Below are positions 49,475-57,873 of a DNA stretch of 64,000 bases, in pieces. Location of the stretch: NCBI RefSeq assembly GCF_001308875.1, contig NZ_KQ465107.1, positions 186,001 to 250,000 on the forward strand. The letters are read 5' to 3'. The position numbers were made by a program, and so were the translations under genes. Within the stretch, counting starts at the first letter, position 1. The number at the start of each line of letters is the position of its first letter. This DNA comes from Lysinibacillus sp. ZYM-1. GTDB taxonomy: Bacteria > Bacillota > Bacilli > Bacillales_A > Planococcaceae. The notes below the pieces were generated by a model that was given only the letters and a program-made list of their open reading frames with translations, was not told the origin of the DNA and did no database searches.

Positions 49475-49520
49475 AAAAATACATCCATTATCTCAATAAG
49501 GATTTAATGGATGTATTTTT
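49475..49520. terminator. Orphan terminator-like hairpin
   Basis: AAAAATACATCCATTA (49475-49490) pairs with TAATGGATGTATTTTT (49505-49520), a perfect 16-bp stem with 14-nt loop. It lies 137 bp downstream of the ddl stop in the minus direction and 255 bp after the DinB stop, so its gene may have been lost. A partial palindromic repeat (GGCCCGATTGTGGAATAA, 49423-49440) is just before it. Confidence 0.7.
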
Positions 49521-49531
49521 ATATACAAATA

Positions 49532-49570
49532 AAAGTTTGATTATAAAGTTTGATTATATATAATCAAACT
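49532..49570 (+). repeat. Right-edge inverted repeats (AAAGTTTGATTATA, TATAATCAAACT)
   Basis: AAAGTTTGATTATA occurs at 49532-49545 and 49545-49558 and is followed by the inverted TATAATCAAACT (49559-49570). The first two are the exact reverse complement of TATAATCAAACTTT at 40365-40378, 9.2 kb away, and bracket the island. Confidence 0.65.
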
Positions 49571-49656
49571 CAAATCCTCTAAATATAAGGTCTGGTTTTA
49601 TTTTATTATACTATTTACCCTATATTACCCTGATACAAAAAGGTGTTTTTTCTATT

Positions 49657-50565
49657 TTACTTATTTCTATCAATCTGTATGGAGCTTTCAATAATGCTAT
49701 CCAATAGCGCCGAATAGCTGATTCCAGCAGCAAGAGCACTTTTTGGTAGGAGGCTATTTTGGGTCATGCCAGGTAATGTATTAACCTCCAATACATAAGG
49801 AACGCCCTCCTTAATTAGCATATCTACTCTAGCATACACATTACATTTTAAAGACTTATAGCTGGTCATTGCAGCTTTTGCCACACGATTATGAATCGCA
49901 AGCGGGAGTTCCACTGGCTCCTCTATTGTCGAAGCATCATCATATTTCGCCTGGTAATCAAAAAATACTGCCGTATGTTTGATTGAAAGGACTGGCAATA
50001 GCTTGTCATTGAGGATTGGGCATGTAATTTCGTCACCAATCAAATATTGTTCAATAATGATTTCGTTATCCCACTTAAATATCTCTGATACAGCAGTCAA
50101 TAAGGCACTCCGATCATGGATAATTTGGACACCTACACTAGAGCCACCAGCATTGGGTTTGACAACAAGCGGATAACCAATAAGCTCTATATCCTGTAAG
50201 GGTAGCTCCTCCCCTTTTATGAGATGCATCCAGTCTGGTGTTGCGACACCTTCATATCGAAGTATTTTTTTGGCCATATTTTTATCCATGCACAAACTAC
50301 TTGCTAGAAGACCGCTTCCCGTATAAGGAATATCCAATGTTTCTAGCACTCCCTGAATCGTACCATCCTCCCCAAACTTACCATGAAGTGCTAACAAAGC
50401 CACATCAATGTCACGCACCTTGTCAATTACCTCTTTGTTGTCATCTAATATAATGGCAGTAACTTTGTATTTTTGCTTATCTAATTGAGTGACCATTTCC
50501 TTACCTGTCATGATGGAAACCTGCTTTTCAGAGGAAGTACCACCCATAATTACGCCAACTTTCAT
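49657..50565 (-). CDS. ddl: D-alanine--D-alanine ligase
   Basis: 302 residues of the ATP-grasp Ddl family: MKVGVIMGGTSSEKQVSIMTG, ALLALHGKFGEDGTIQGVLETLDIPYTGSGLLASSLCMDKNMAKK, ATP-grasp pieces LVVKPNAGGSSVGV and EVNTLPGMTQNSLLPKSA. It makes D-Ala-D-Ala for peptidoglycan. ATG 50565 follows AGGAGGGG; it is 4 bp after the stop of the MocR-type regulator gene, so translation is coupled. It is about 30 residues shorter than typical DdlB but has all active-site segments. It may be the second, inducible Ddl of the genome. Confidence 0.92.
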   Translation of the reverse strand: MKVGVIMGGTSSEKQVSIMTGKEMVTQLDKQKYKVTAIILDDNKEVIDKVRDIDVALLALHGKFGEDGTIQGVLETLDIPYTGSGLLASSLCMDKNMAKKILRYEGVATPDWMHLIKGEELPLQDIELIGYPLVVKPNAGGSSVGVQIIHDRSALLTAVSEIFKWDNEIIIEQYLIGDEITCPILNDKLLPVLSIKHTAVFFDYQAKYDDASTIEEPVELPLAIHNRVAKAAMTSYKSLKCNVYARVDMLIKEGVPYVLEVNTLPGMTQNSLLPKSALAAGISYSALLDSIIESSIQIDRNK

Positions 50566-50569
50566 TTTC

Positions 50570-52018
50570 TCAACCCCTCCTATCATTTTTTAATGTGTCA
50601 CCAATGATTTGAATACCACGGACAATATCCTCTTCTGATAACCGGGAAAATCCTAGGCGAAATGTGTTTCTACCGAGCCCATTTGTATAAAAAACATCTC
50701 CTGGATAAAACACCACACCTTTGTCATAACATTTTTCCAATAGCCTTCGAGCATCAATACCCTCTTCTAGTTCAATAAAAAGATGGAGTCCTCCATTTCC
50801 TCTGATTCTGCTAAATGGAATGTATTGCATACAGGTTTGACGAGCAAGTTCATATTTTTTCTTATAGACAGACCTTGCTTTTTTTAAATATTTTTCAAAA
50901 TAGCCATCCTGCAAATATTGATACAACACCGCTTGATCCAGGGTAGATGTATGAATCGTTCGAGCTCTTTTCATGCTTTCTAAATAATTGATTAACTCCT
51001 TATCGGCTAAAATCCAACCAACTCGTAGTCCTGGAAAAAGGATTTTAGAAAAGCTGCCGATATACACAATATTATTTCCTGATCCACTAAAAGCAATAAG
51101 CGGTGCTAGATGAGAGCTAGAGTATCTTAATTCCTCATTAAAGCCATCCTCTACAATAGGAATTTGATAGGTTGAAAATAGCTGAATGATAGCATCTCTT
51201 TTTTCAGAGGAGGTGACGATACCAGTTGGATTATGATAGGAAGGAATAAGATAAGCAAAATCAAAATCCTTTTCTGTTATACTTTTCTCCACCATCTCCA
51301 TATCAATGCCATCATCCTTCATATCAATGCCGTGTATATCTAGCCCATGTAAACGAAAAAGCTTCAATGCCGCATGATGCGTAGGATTTTCACATAAAAC
51401 ACGCCCAGATTTTTTGGCTATTGAGGATAATAAAATATCTAGCCCTTCCGTAAAGCCATTGGTTATTAAAATATCTTTATTAGAAATATTTACACCCTTC
51501 ATTTCCATATAACCAAGTAGATAATCAATTAAAGGTTTATAACCTTTTGCATAGCCATAATTCAAGACGATGTCGCCCTCAAGGGACATCCGTGTAAGAA
51601 ACGCCCTTTTGAAATTCTCAACATCAAAAAGCTTTTCTTCCGGGGCAATACTAGTGAAAGAAATCATTCCTTTTTGCCACTGTATATCTTGCCGTATTAA
51701 ATCGATTTCATCTGCTAACAAAGTTGCTGTATTAAGCCTATTCTTCCAGTCAAACTCGATCGTCGACGTTTTCAATGTAGTAACCTTTCCTACAAAGTTC
51801 CCTTTTCCCTTCACTGCATAGATGATGCCATCCTGTTCTAACTCGGCATATGCATTTAAAACTGTATTTCTGCTAATGGCTAATAACTTACTAAGTTCAC
51901 GGGTAGATGGAAGCTTTTGATGCTCCAACAGATGTCCCTTAACAATCATGTCATGAACATAATCCTTCAATTGCACGTAAACAGGACGATCATCCATTAT
52001 CTTAAAATCATTAAACAC
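50570..52018 (-). CDS. MocR-type (GntR/aminotransferase) regulator, DdlR-like
   Basis: About 482 residues: a GntR winged helix (RPVYVQLKDYVHDMIVKGHL, then KLPSTRELSKLLAISRNTVLNAYAELEQDG) and a fold-type I aminotransferase domain from about residue 110 with IPSYHNPTGIV and the PLP lysine in GSFSKILFPGLRVGW. MocR/PdxR regulators bind PLP, some also a D-amino acid substrate. In Brevibacillus brevis a MocR protein, DdlR, activates the D-Ala-D-Ala ligase gene; the same pairing is seen here with ddl directly downstream. Start GTG 52018 follows AAGGGGG; ATG 52039 has no ribosome binding site. Confidence 0.88.
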   Translation of the reverse strand: MFNDFKIMDDRPVYVQLKDYVHDMIVKGHLLEHQKLPSTRELSKLLAISRNTVLNAYAELEQDGIIYAVKGKGNFVGKVTTLKTSTIEFDWKNRLNTATLLADEIDLIRQDIQWQKGMISFTSIAPEEKLFDVENFKRAFLTRMSLEGDIVLNYGYAKGYKPLIDYLLGYMEMKGVNISNKDILITNGFTEGLDILLSSIAKKSGRVLCENPTHHAALKLFRLHGLDIHGIDMKDDGIDMEMVEKSITEKDFDFAYLIPSYHNPTGIVTSSEKRDAIIQLFSTYQIPIVEDGFNEELRYSSSHLAPLIAFSGSGNNIVYIGSFSKILFPGLRVGWILADKELINYLESMKRARTIHTSTLDQAVLYQYLQDGYFEKYLKKARSVYKKKYELARQTCMQYIPFSRIRGNGGLHLFIELEEGIDARRLLEKCYDKGVVFYPGDVFYTNGLGRNTFRLGFSRLSEEDIVRGIQIIGDTLKNDRRG

Positions 52019-52059
52019 TTCCTTACCCCCTTGTTTCATTCTTACATAACCCTAGCGTA

Positions 52060-52267
52060 CCAAAAAGGTCCACGCTTTATGTAATTTCCGATTACAGTGG
52101 TTGTTCTTCTTTCTATCATATTTTAATATTGTCATTCCTATCAATTACGGCCCTGGTGTAATTTTTTTATCTCATTGTCCATTGGGTCAACAATGGGCGA
52201 ATAATGAAATGGGGAAATATAGCATTTTATATAGCAAAGTAATCGACTCCTCCAATGCCAAAAAGGT
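52060..52267. promoter_or_regulatory. Repeated CCAAAAAGGT motifs in the MocR/amidase gap
   Basis: CCAAAAAGGT occurs at 52060-52069 and 52258-52267 (with further -GTAC flanks), and an imperfect dyad around CCATTG/CAATGG lies at 52181-52197. MocR regulators bind directly repeated motifs, so these may be its sites in the 337-bp divergent gap between the regulator and the amidase gene. Confidence 0.45.
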
Positions 52268-52355
52268 ACAATAAAAATTTAAAGGTGGTACATGATCGGT
52301 TTGTCTTGTGAAAAGGACAATGCCACTTCCAAATTCAAATGAAGGAGTGATTGTC

Positions 52356-53567
52356 ATGATTAATGAAGGTAGACTCTTACAACATCTTCAAGACTTAAGC
52401 CAAATTGGCTACAATGAGGGTACAGGTGGGATTAATCGCTTCTCATTCACACCAGAAGAAAAGCAGGCCATTGAGTTAGTGACGACTTACATGGAACAAG
52501 CAGGTATGAGCGTAACGGTCGATGCTGTTGGGAATCTTATTGGTACTTATGGGGAAGGTAAAGAAACCATTATGCTAGGTTCTCACATCGATACAGTTCC
52601 AGAGGGCGGTAAATATGATGGTGCGTTAGGTGTGCTAGCCGCAATTGAAGTGGTAAACACGATGCATGAGCAACAGGTGCTTCCCTCTAAAAAAATACAA
52701 GTTGTCGCTTTTAAGGATGAAGAAGGCACGAGATTTGGCTTTGGGTTACTTGGTAGCAGTGCAATGGCTGGTCTTTTAACCGGGGAGCAATTACAGCACA
52801 AAGATGAAGCTGGCATTTCCATTGAAGATGCCATGAAGGAATTCCAACTGTCACCTTATCCTTTAGTAAATGCACAACGTAATGACATCATAGCTTACTT
52901 AGAAATGCATATTGAGCAAGGCAAAGTACTAGAAAATGAAAATTTGCCTGTCGGTGTCGTGACAGGCATAGCAGCTCCTTTATGGTTAGAAATATCTGTA
53001 ACCGGCGTCAGTGAACATGCAGGTGCAACACCTATGCCTATTCGGCAGGATGCTCTAACTGCGGCAAGCGAGATGATTTTAGCCATTGAACGTCTATTAA
53101 ATGACACAACAGATGCCGTGGCAACTGTCGGCAAGCTTACTGTATCCCCAAATGGAACAAACGTCATCCCAGGCAAAGCCACTTTCTCTATAGATTTACG
53201 AGATATTGACGAACAAAAAGTGAGTACGCTAGAGGCGGCGATATTGCAACAACTTCAACAAATTGCAGAGCGAAGAAATGTCACATTGGCTTCAAAAATA
53301 TTACAGCGCATTAAGCCTGCAAAAACTGATGAGAAACTACAACAGCAACTTGCAACAAGTATTGAAAAACAAGGGATACGTCCATATTCTCTTATAAGCG
53401 GTGCTGGGCATGATGCAATGAATATTGCTGAAATAGCTCCAATTGGGATGTTGTTCGTCCGTTCAAAAGACGGCATTAGCCACAATCCCTTAGAATATAG
53501 TTCCGATGAGGATATCATTGTAGCAACTAATATTTTTTACGATTCTGTCGTCGAACTCGCTAAATAG
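52356..53567 (+). CDS. M20 family amidohydrolase (N-carbamoyl amino acid hydrolase-like)
   Basis: 403 residues of the Zn-dependent hydantoinase/carbamoylase (AmaB, allantoate amidohydrolase) group: MLGSHIDTVPEGGKYDGALGVLAAIEV (metal ligands His and Asp near 80-95), FKDEEGTRFGFGLLGSSAMAG (Glu), YLEMHIEQGKVLENENLPVGVV, and SGAGHDAMNIAEIAPIGMLFVRSKDGISHNPLEY near the C-terminus. Such enzymes hydrolyse N-carbamoyl-L-amino acids, ureidoglycolate or N-acyl amino acids. ATG 52356 follows GAAGGAGTG; the longer frame from 52308 lacks a signal. Confidence 0.9.
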   Translation: MINEGRLLQHLQDLSQIGYNEGTGGINRFSFTPEEKQAIELVTTYMEQAGMSVTVDAVGNLIGTYGEGKETIMLGSHIDTVPEGGKYDGALGVLAAIEVVNTMHEQQVLPSKKIQVVAFKDEEGTRFGFGLLGSSAMAGLLTGEQLQHKDEAGISIEDAMKEFQLSPYPLVNAQRNDIIAYLEMHIEQGKVLENENLPVGVVTGIAAPLWLEISVTGVSEHAGATPMPIRQDALTAASEMILAIERLLNDTTDAVATVGKLTVSPNGTNVIPGKATFSIDLRDIDEQKVSTLEAAILQQLQQIAERRNVTLASKILQRIKPAKTDEKLQQQLATSIEKQGIRPYSLISGAGHDAMNIAEIAPIGMLFVRSKDGISHNPLEYSSDEDIIVATNIFYDSVVELAK

Positions 53568-53596
53568 CCAACTATTATATATAAAAGAAACTACTA

Positions 53597-53628
53597 GAAG
53601 CTATCCATCACTTTTGTTGGGTAGCTTC
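53597..53628. terminator. Terminator after the amidase gene
   Basis: GAAGCTATCC (53597-53606) pairs with GGGTAGCTTC (53619-53628), one G-U. Confidence 0.75.
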
Positions 53629-53634
53629 TTGAAT

Positions 53635-53896
53635 TCACTGAATGGGTATTGTCATTTCTAACTCAGGAATATTTTGAATCTTAGGTTCATTATTTTCGTC
53701 CATTTGAAATGCACCCTTTGGATATTCTTTAAAGAGATGTATAGAAGGCTTGATCGTAATGGATGCTAATACAGATTCAAAAGGAGTAAAGCGATGGATA
53801 ATCCATAATTTGTTCACTACCATTGCTCTCATGCCAACCTTTGCCATTAATTAATTCAAGTTTATGCCCCTGCTCATCAAAAATTGGAAGTGACAT
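53635..53896 (-). pseudogene. Frameshifted C-terminal remnant of a DUF4179/DUF5643-type protein
   Basis: Two frames combine to the C-terminal end of a DUF4179/DUF5643-type protein. From 53896 the first frame reads MSLPIFDEQGHKLELING, KGWHESNGSEQIMDY, then a stop near 53785; the second frame (to 53635) continues with FTPFESVLASITIKPSIHLF, then IPELEMTIPIQ. The shift is near 53795. It lies downstream of an ECF anti-sigma gene whose relatives are often followed by such proteins, so a full DUF4179 gene has been mostly deleted here. Confidence 0.7.
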
Positions 53897-53923
53897 GAAG
53901 TTAGTGCAATTAGTGAACGAAGT

Positions 53924-54769
53924 TTAAGAGATGTTACCGTTTTCATCACAGTAAAATTCAATGGTAAATCTCTTCTCAGATTGAGCGTTATTTAGCTCAT
54001 AAATTCCTTCTATTTGAATACTAATTGCTCGGCCTCCATCTATTAAATCTGTTTTAAAGGATGTTTGCTTCCACTCACCACTTTGGGTTTTCACTAGTTT
54101 TGTAGAAATATTCTGTACAGAAGTGAACATTTGACGATTGTGAGATGGACTAAATTGTGTTTCAAAATCTCCTGTTACCTCTATTGTTCTAATTAAATCA
54201 GGAAAGTACAAATAGGTTTTCTTAGTTGTACTACCATCGTTATCTGTAATTACGGGTTCTGGGTTAATTAACATCATTTTATTCATTTTACGTTCTGTGA
54301 TTAAATGCTGCTCTATCCACGAATGAACGTCCTGTTCAAACTCTTCTGGTGTAATCCAATATTCATCTTCGAACTTATCTATTGGTGAAACACCAATGAC
54401 TAAACCTGATTTCAGCGCCATTGCTTCCTCTATTATTTTTAAATATTGCTCATAGTACTGTTTTTTTACCTCATCCGTAAGTGTTGGGGGTGGTTTTTTA
54501 GCTAGTTCATCTTCTAATTGTGATTCCTCTTGTTCATCAGGGATAGCCATCGAAGAAGCAGATGGAGGGATATTATCCTTCACATTTTGAATGGTTGGTA
54601 GGAGACTAATTCCAATCAGAAAAACCGCCAATATTGAAACCATTAAAGGCTTCCATTGATAGTTTGGTTGATGAGATTGATGTAATTTCGCCATAATATT
54701 CGCTTTATCATCCTCTGATAACTTAATAGATGTAGGAATCGACTTTTCCAGTTCTTTTTTAATATTCAT
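53924..54769 (-). CDS. Anti-sigma factor-like membrane protein
   Basis: 281 residues. The N-terminal cytoplasmic segment (residues 1-38, IMAKLHQSH) is followed by one transmembrane helix (LMVSILAVFLIGISLLP, about 42-58) and an extracellular domain rich in Pro/Thr and beta strands with no recognised family. It overlaps the ECF sigma gene by 11 bp (ATG 54769 inside it) and is encoded directly after it, the standard arrangement for a membrane anti-sigma factor. No zinc-binding HxxxCxxC is visible at the N-terminus, so it is not a ZAS-type anti-sigma. Confidence 0.8.
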   Translation of the reverse strand: MNIKKELEKSIPTSIKLSEDDKANIMAKLHQSHQPNYQWKPLMVSILAVFLIGISLLPTIQNVKDNIPPSASSMAIPDEQEESQLEDELAKKPPPTLTDEVKKQYYEQYLKIIEEAMALKSGLVIGVSPIDKFEDEYWITPEEFEQDVHSWIEQHLITERKMNKMMLINPEPVITDNDGSTTKKTYLYFPDLIRTIEVTGDFETQFSPSHNRQMFTSVQNISTKLVKTQSGEWKQTSFKTDLIDGGRAISIQIEGIYELNNAQSEKRFTIEFYCDENGNIS

Positions 54770-55283
54770 ATTCTAACTCTCCCTCCTCTATTGTTATTTT
54801 TGCTAATTTTCGCCCTCTAACTAATCTTGTTTTCACTGTGTTGGGAGAGCATTTTAACACTTCGGCAATTTCTGTTATTGATAGTTCAACATAATAATGG
54901 AGCCAAATCACTTCTCGATATTTAGTAGGTAAAGAATTGACTAATTGCCCGATAGACTTACTTTGCTCTTGTTGTAAAATGTCCAGCTCTAGAGATTCTC
55001 GTTTCAACCAATTCTTCATTTTCTCCGTTACTTCAAATTTTTTATAATGCCAGCTTTTTAAATAATTTTGGCATTCATTCACTGCTATTCGATATAAATA
55101 GGTTTTGGTAGAAGAACGTCCTTCAAAGGCATCGAGGCTTTTATAAAATTTAATAAAAACTTCTTGTACAAGGTCCTCTGTCTTTTGTAGTTCTTTTACA
55201 TATGTATAAATTAACCGTTTTAAATAATCTCCATGTTGCTCCATTACTTCATAAAGCAATTTTTCTTTCTCATTAGATGTCAT
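54759..55283 (-). CDS. ECF sigma factor (sigma-70 family)
   Basis: 174 residues. Region 2: LKRLIYTYVKELQKTEDLVQEVFIKFYKSLDAFEGRSSTKTYLYRIAVNECQNYLKSW with the -10 recognition parts DLVQEVF and TYLYRIA; region 4: LPTKYREVIWLHYYVELSITEIAEVLKCSPNTVKTRLVRGRKLAK. No C-terminal extension. It is paired with a membrane anti-sigma factor gene, so it should be released by an envelope signal. Target promoters cannot be read from the window. Confidence 0.93.
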   Translation of the reverse strand: MTSNEKEKLLYEVMEQHGDYLKRLIYTYVKELQKTEDLVQEVFIKFYKSLDAFEGRSSTKTYLYRIAVNECQNYLKSWHYKKFEVTEKMKNWLKRESLELDILQQEQSKSIGQLVNSLPTKYREVIWLHYYVELSITEIAEVLKCSPNTVKTRLVRGRKLAKITIEEGELEYEY

Positions 55284-55422
55284 AACAAAACCCTCCCTTC
55301 TTTAATGTTAGACAAAACTGGAAATGAACTGGTTTCATTTTACCAAAAGGAATATTCTCTCTTTTTATATGCTATAGTGTATTTATGGTTAATTTTTCTA
55401 TAATTTAGGAAGGTGCGATGAA

Positions 55423-56205
55423 ATGGAAGAAATTTTAACGATTACAAATTTAACAAAGAGTTATGGAAACAAGGAAATTTTAAAGGGAATTGACCTCCAT
55501 GCCTCTAGAGGGGAAATCATCGGCTATATTGGTCCAAATGGTGCCGGCAAAAGCACGACTGTTAAAATCATTTTAGGACTTGAAGGTGACTATGGTGGAG
55601 AAATTAAGCTCTTTGGGGAGAATATTGGGCAAAATCAAATAGACTATAAGCAGAAAATCGGATACGTTCCAGAAATCGCTGATGTATACGACAACCTAAC
55701 AGGCTATGAATATTTAACGTTTATCGGGCAGTTGTATGGACTTGAGCTAGAGGAAGCAGCTAGCAAATCCAAATCACTCATGGAGTTGTTTGGGGTTGGT
55801 GCAGCATACCATTCTAGAATTTCTTCCTATTCAAAAGGCATGCGACAAAAACTACTAATCATTGCAAGTCTCATACATAATCCAGACCTACTATTTTTAG
55901 ATGAACCAATCAATGGCTTAGACGCAAACAGTGTCATGATTTTTAAAGAGATTTTAACGCAGCTTGCAGCCAACGGAAAAACAATATTCTATTCATCTCA
56001 TATTATGGATGTAGTTGAAAAAATCAGTAGTCGTATTATCCTGCTGTATGATGGCAAAATCGCAGCGGACGGAACATTTGCCCAGTTACAAGAAGATAAC
56101 ACTGAAGGAACGTTGGAAAGGATTTTTAATCAATTAACAGGATTCCATGAACATCAGGAGATTGGCGAGAAATTTGTGTCGATCGTTCAAGGAGTACACT
56201 CATGA
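55423..56205 (+). CDS. ABC transporter ATP-binding protein
   Basis: 260 residues: Walker A GPNGAGKST (near 39-47), Q-loop GYVPEIADVYDNLTGYEYL, signature YSKGMRQKLLIIASL, Walker B LLFLDEPINGLD, the H-loop YSSHIMDVVEKI. Of the DrrA/CcmA-like type, typical for drug or antimicrobial-peptide exporters. It overlaps the permease gene by 4 bp. A GGAAGGTGCGATG ribosome binding site lies before ATG 55423. Confidence 0.93.
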   Translation: MEEILTITNLTKSYGNKEILKGIDLHASRGEIIGYIGPNGAGKSTTVKIILGLEGDYGGEIKLFGENIGQNQIDYKQKIGYVPEIADVYDNLTGYEYLTFIGQLYGLELEEAASKSKSLMELFGVGAAYHSRISSYSKGMRQKLLIIASLIHNPDLLFLDEPINGLDANSVMIFKEILTQLAANGKTIFYSSHIMDVVEKISSRIILLYDGKIAADGTFAQLQEDNTEGTLERIFNQLTGFHEHQEIGEKFVSIVQGVHS

Positions 56206-57824
56206 CAGATTTCAAAACGCTCCAATTGCTTGATCTATTCCGATGGCTTTTTGTAAAGATAGGCATTGATTATGACATGATGCGAAAAATCCTCCATATA
56301 AAATTAACGATGGATGAACGTAAAGTACCAACTCTATTTAATCAGAACAAAAAAAAAGACGATCAAAAATATGGCTATATTAAATCACTATGGATTTATG
56401 TTTTATTCGGCCTTATACTCATCCCGCTAATGGGGTTTGGGCAAAATTTTCTTTTTCAAATGAGTATTGCGTTTGCCATGATCATATTTTTAATTATGAC
56501 GTCATTGATTGCTGACTTTTCTTCTGTGCTCTTAGATGTACGAGATAAAAGTATACTTTCCACTAAGCCTATTTCCGCTAAAACCATTAATGCTGCAAAG
56601 TTCATGCATATTTTTATTTATTTATCCTATTTAACAATTGCCTTAACGGGTATTCCTTTAATAGTTAGCCTGTTTACGCAAGGAATTGTGTTTTTTATTT
56701 TGGCAGGTCTAGAGATAATATTCATTAATTTATTTATTGTAGCATTCACAGCCATTTTATATATTGCCATTTTACGCTTCTTTGATGGTGAAAAGCTGAA
56801 GGATATGATCAACTATGTCCAAATTGCTTTGTCATTGATGCTGATGGTTGGTTATCAGGTTCTTATTCGGTCCTTTGAATTCGTTAATTTGGATATGACA
56901 GTGTCATTTCATTGGTGGAGTCTCTTCCTAATACCGATGTGGTTCGCTGCACCCTTTGAATTAACGCTAAATGGAGATACTTCCTTATTAACACTGGTAT
57001 ACAGCATCTTTGCAGTCATCATACCGATTCTTTCGATTGGCTTATACATCAGACTCATTCCAACCTTTGAGCGTAACCTTCAAAAACTGTTAAGTACAAG
57101 TAAATCAAAAAAAGAGAAGAACAATCGACTGAAATCATTTTTATTAGCATTAGTATGTAGAAGCCATGAAGAGAGAGCATTCTATCGTTTCGCCTCCCTT
57201 ATGATGAAACAAGAGCGAGAGTTTAAGCTAAAAGTTTATCCTTCTTTAGGTTTTTCATTTATTATTCCATTTATTTTTATATTTACTTTTAGTAGGTCGG
57301 AAGAAATTGATTATTCTACTAGTATGGGTTACTTAAATATTTATTTTAGTATGATGATTATTCCATCCGCTGTACTTTTGCTTGGCCATTCTGCTAAATA
57401 TAAAGCTGCTTGGATTTATAAAATACTCCCATTAAAAGATTATACGAATTTACAAAAGGGCAGTTTAAAGGCATTTTTAATCAAATTGTATGTGCCATTG
57501 TTTTTGGTATTAAGCATAGTGTTTAGCTATATTTACGGTATTCGAATACTCCCAGATTTACTGGTGGTTTTAGTTACAAGTTTGCTGTATACCTTCCTCT
57601 GCTTCTTCACGATGAACAACAAAATACCTTTTACCAAACCATATGACGAAATGGGAGATGCTCAAGGATGGAAAACTTTTTTATTACTCATCCCCTTAGC
57701 TATGCTAGCAGGTCTACACTATTTAATTGCTAGTCAAGTGGCTCTCGGATCTACGGTTTATTTTATTGTGCTTTTCTTTATCAATATCGTGGTATGGAAG
57801 CTCGCCTTCAAACCTGAACAGTAA
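56202..57824 (+). CDS. ABC transporter permease (large, about 12 helices)
   Basis: 540 residues with about twelve hydrophobic helices and an N-terminal cytoplasmic stretch (1-60). Hydrophobic segments are found at 62-110, 130-230 and 255-300, then a charged loop (300-330, FERNLQKLLSTSKSKKEKNNRLKS) and further helices to the end. No ABC2-membrane signature stands out, but genes of this size next to a DrrA-type ATPase are common in Bacillales exporters of antimicrobial or lipid compounds. ATGA overlap with the ATPase gene shows translational coupling. Substrate unknown. Confidence 0.8.
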   Translation: MTDFKTLQLLDLFRWLFVKIGIDYDMMRKILHIKLTMDERKVPTLFNQNKKKDDQKYGYIKSLWIYVLFGLILIPLMGFGQNFLFQMSIAFAMIIFLIMTSLIADFSSVLLDVRDKSILSTKPISAKTINAAKFMHIFIYLSYLTIALTGIPLIVSLFTQGIVFFILAGLEIIFINLFIVAFTAILYIAILRFFDGEKLKDMINYVQIALSLMLMVGYQVLIRSFEFVNLDMTVSFHWWSLFLIPMWFAAPFELTLNGDTSLLTLVYSIFAVIIPILSIGLYIRLIPTFERNLQKLLSTSKSKKEKNNRLKSFLLALVCRSHEERAFYRFASLMMKQEREFKLKVYPSLGFSFIIPFIFIFTFSRSEEIDYSTSMGYLNIYFSMMIIPSAVLLLGHSAKYKAAWIYKILPLKDYTNLQKGSLKAFLIKLYVPLFLVLSIVFSYIYGIRILPDLLVVLVTSLLYTFLCFFTMNNKIPFTKPYDEMGDAQGWKTFLLLIPLAMLAGLHYLIASQVALGSTVYFIVLFFINIVVWKLAFKPEQ

Positions 57825-57829
57825 AGTCA

Positions 57830-57870
57830 AAAACGGCTTGAGCCCCACATTGTATGGGCCCAGCCGTTTT
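57830..57870. terminator. Terminator between convergent ABC operons
   Basis: AAAACGGCT (57830-57838) pairs with AGCCGTTTT (57862-57870); inside, GAGCCC pairs with GGGCCC-like arms. Confidence 0.85.
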
Positions 57871-57873
57871 CCT

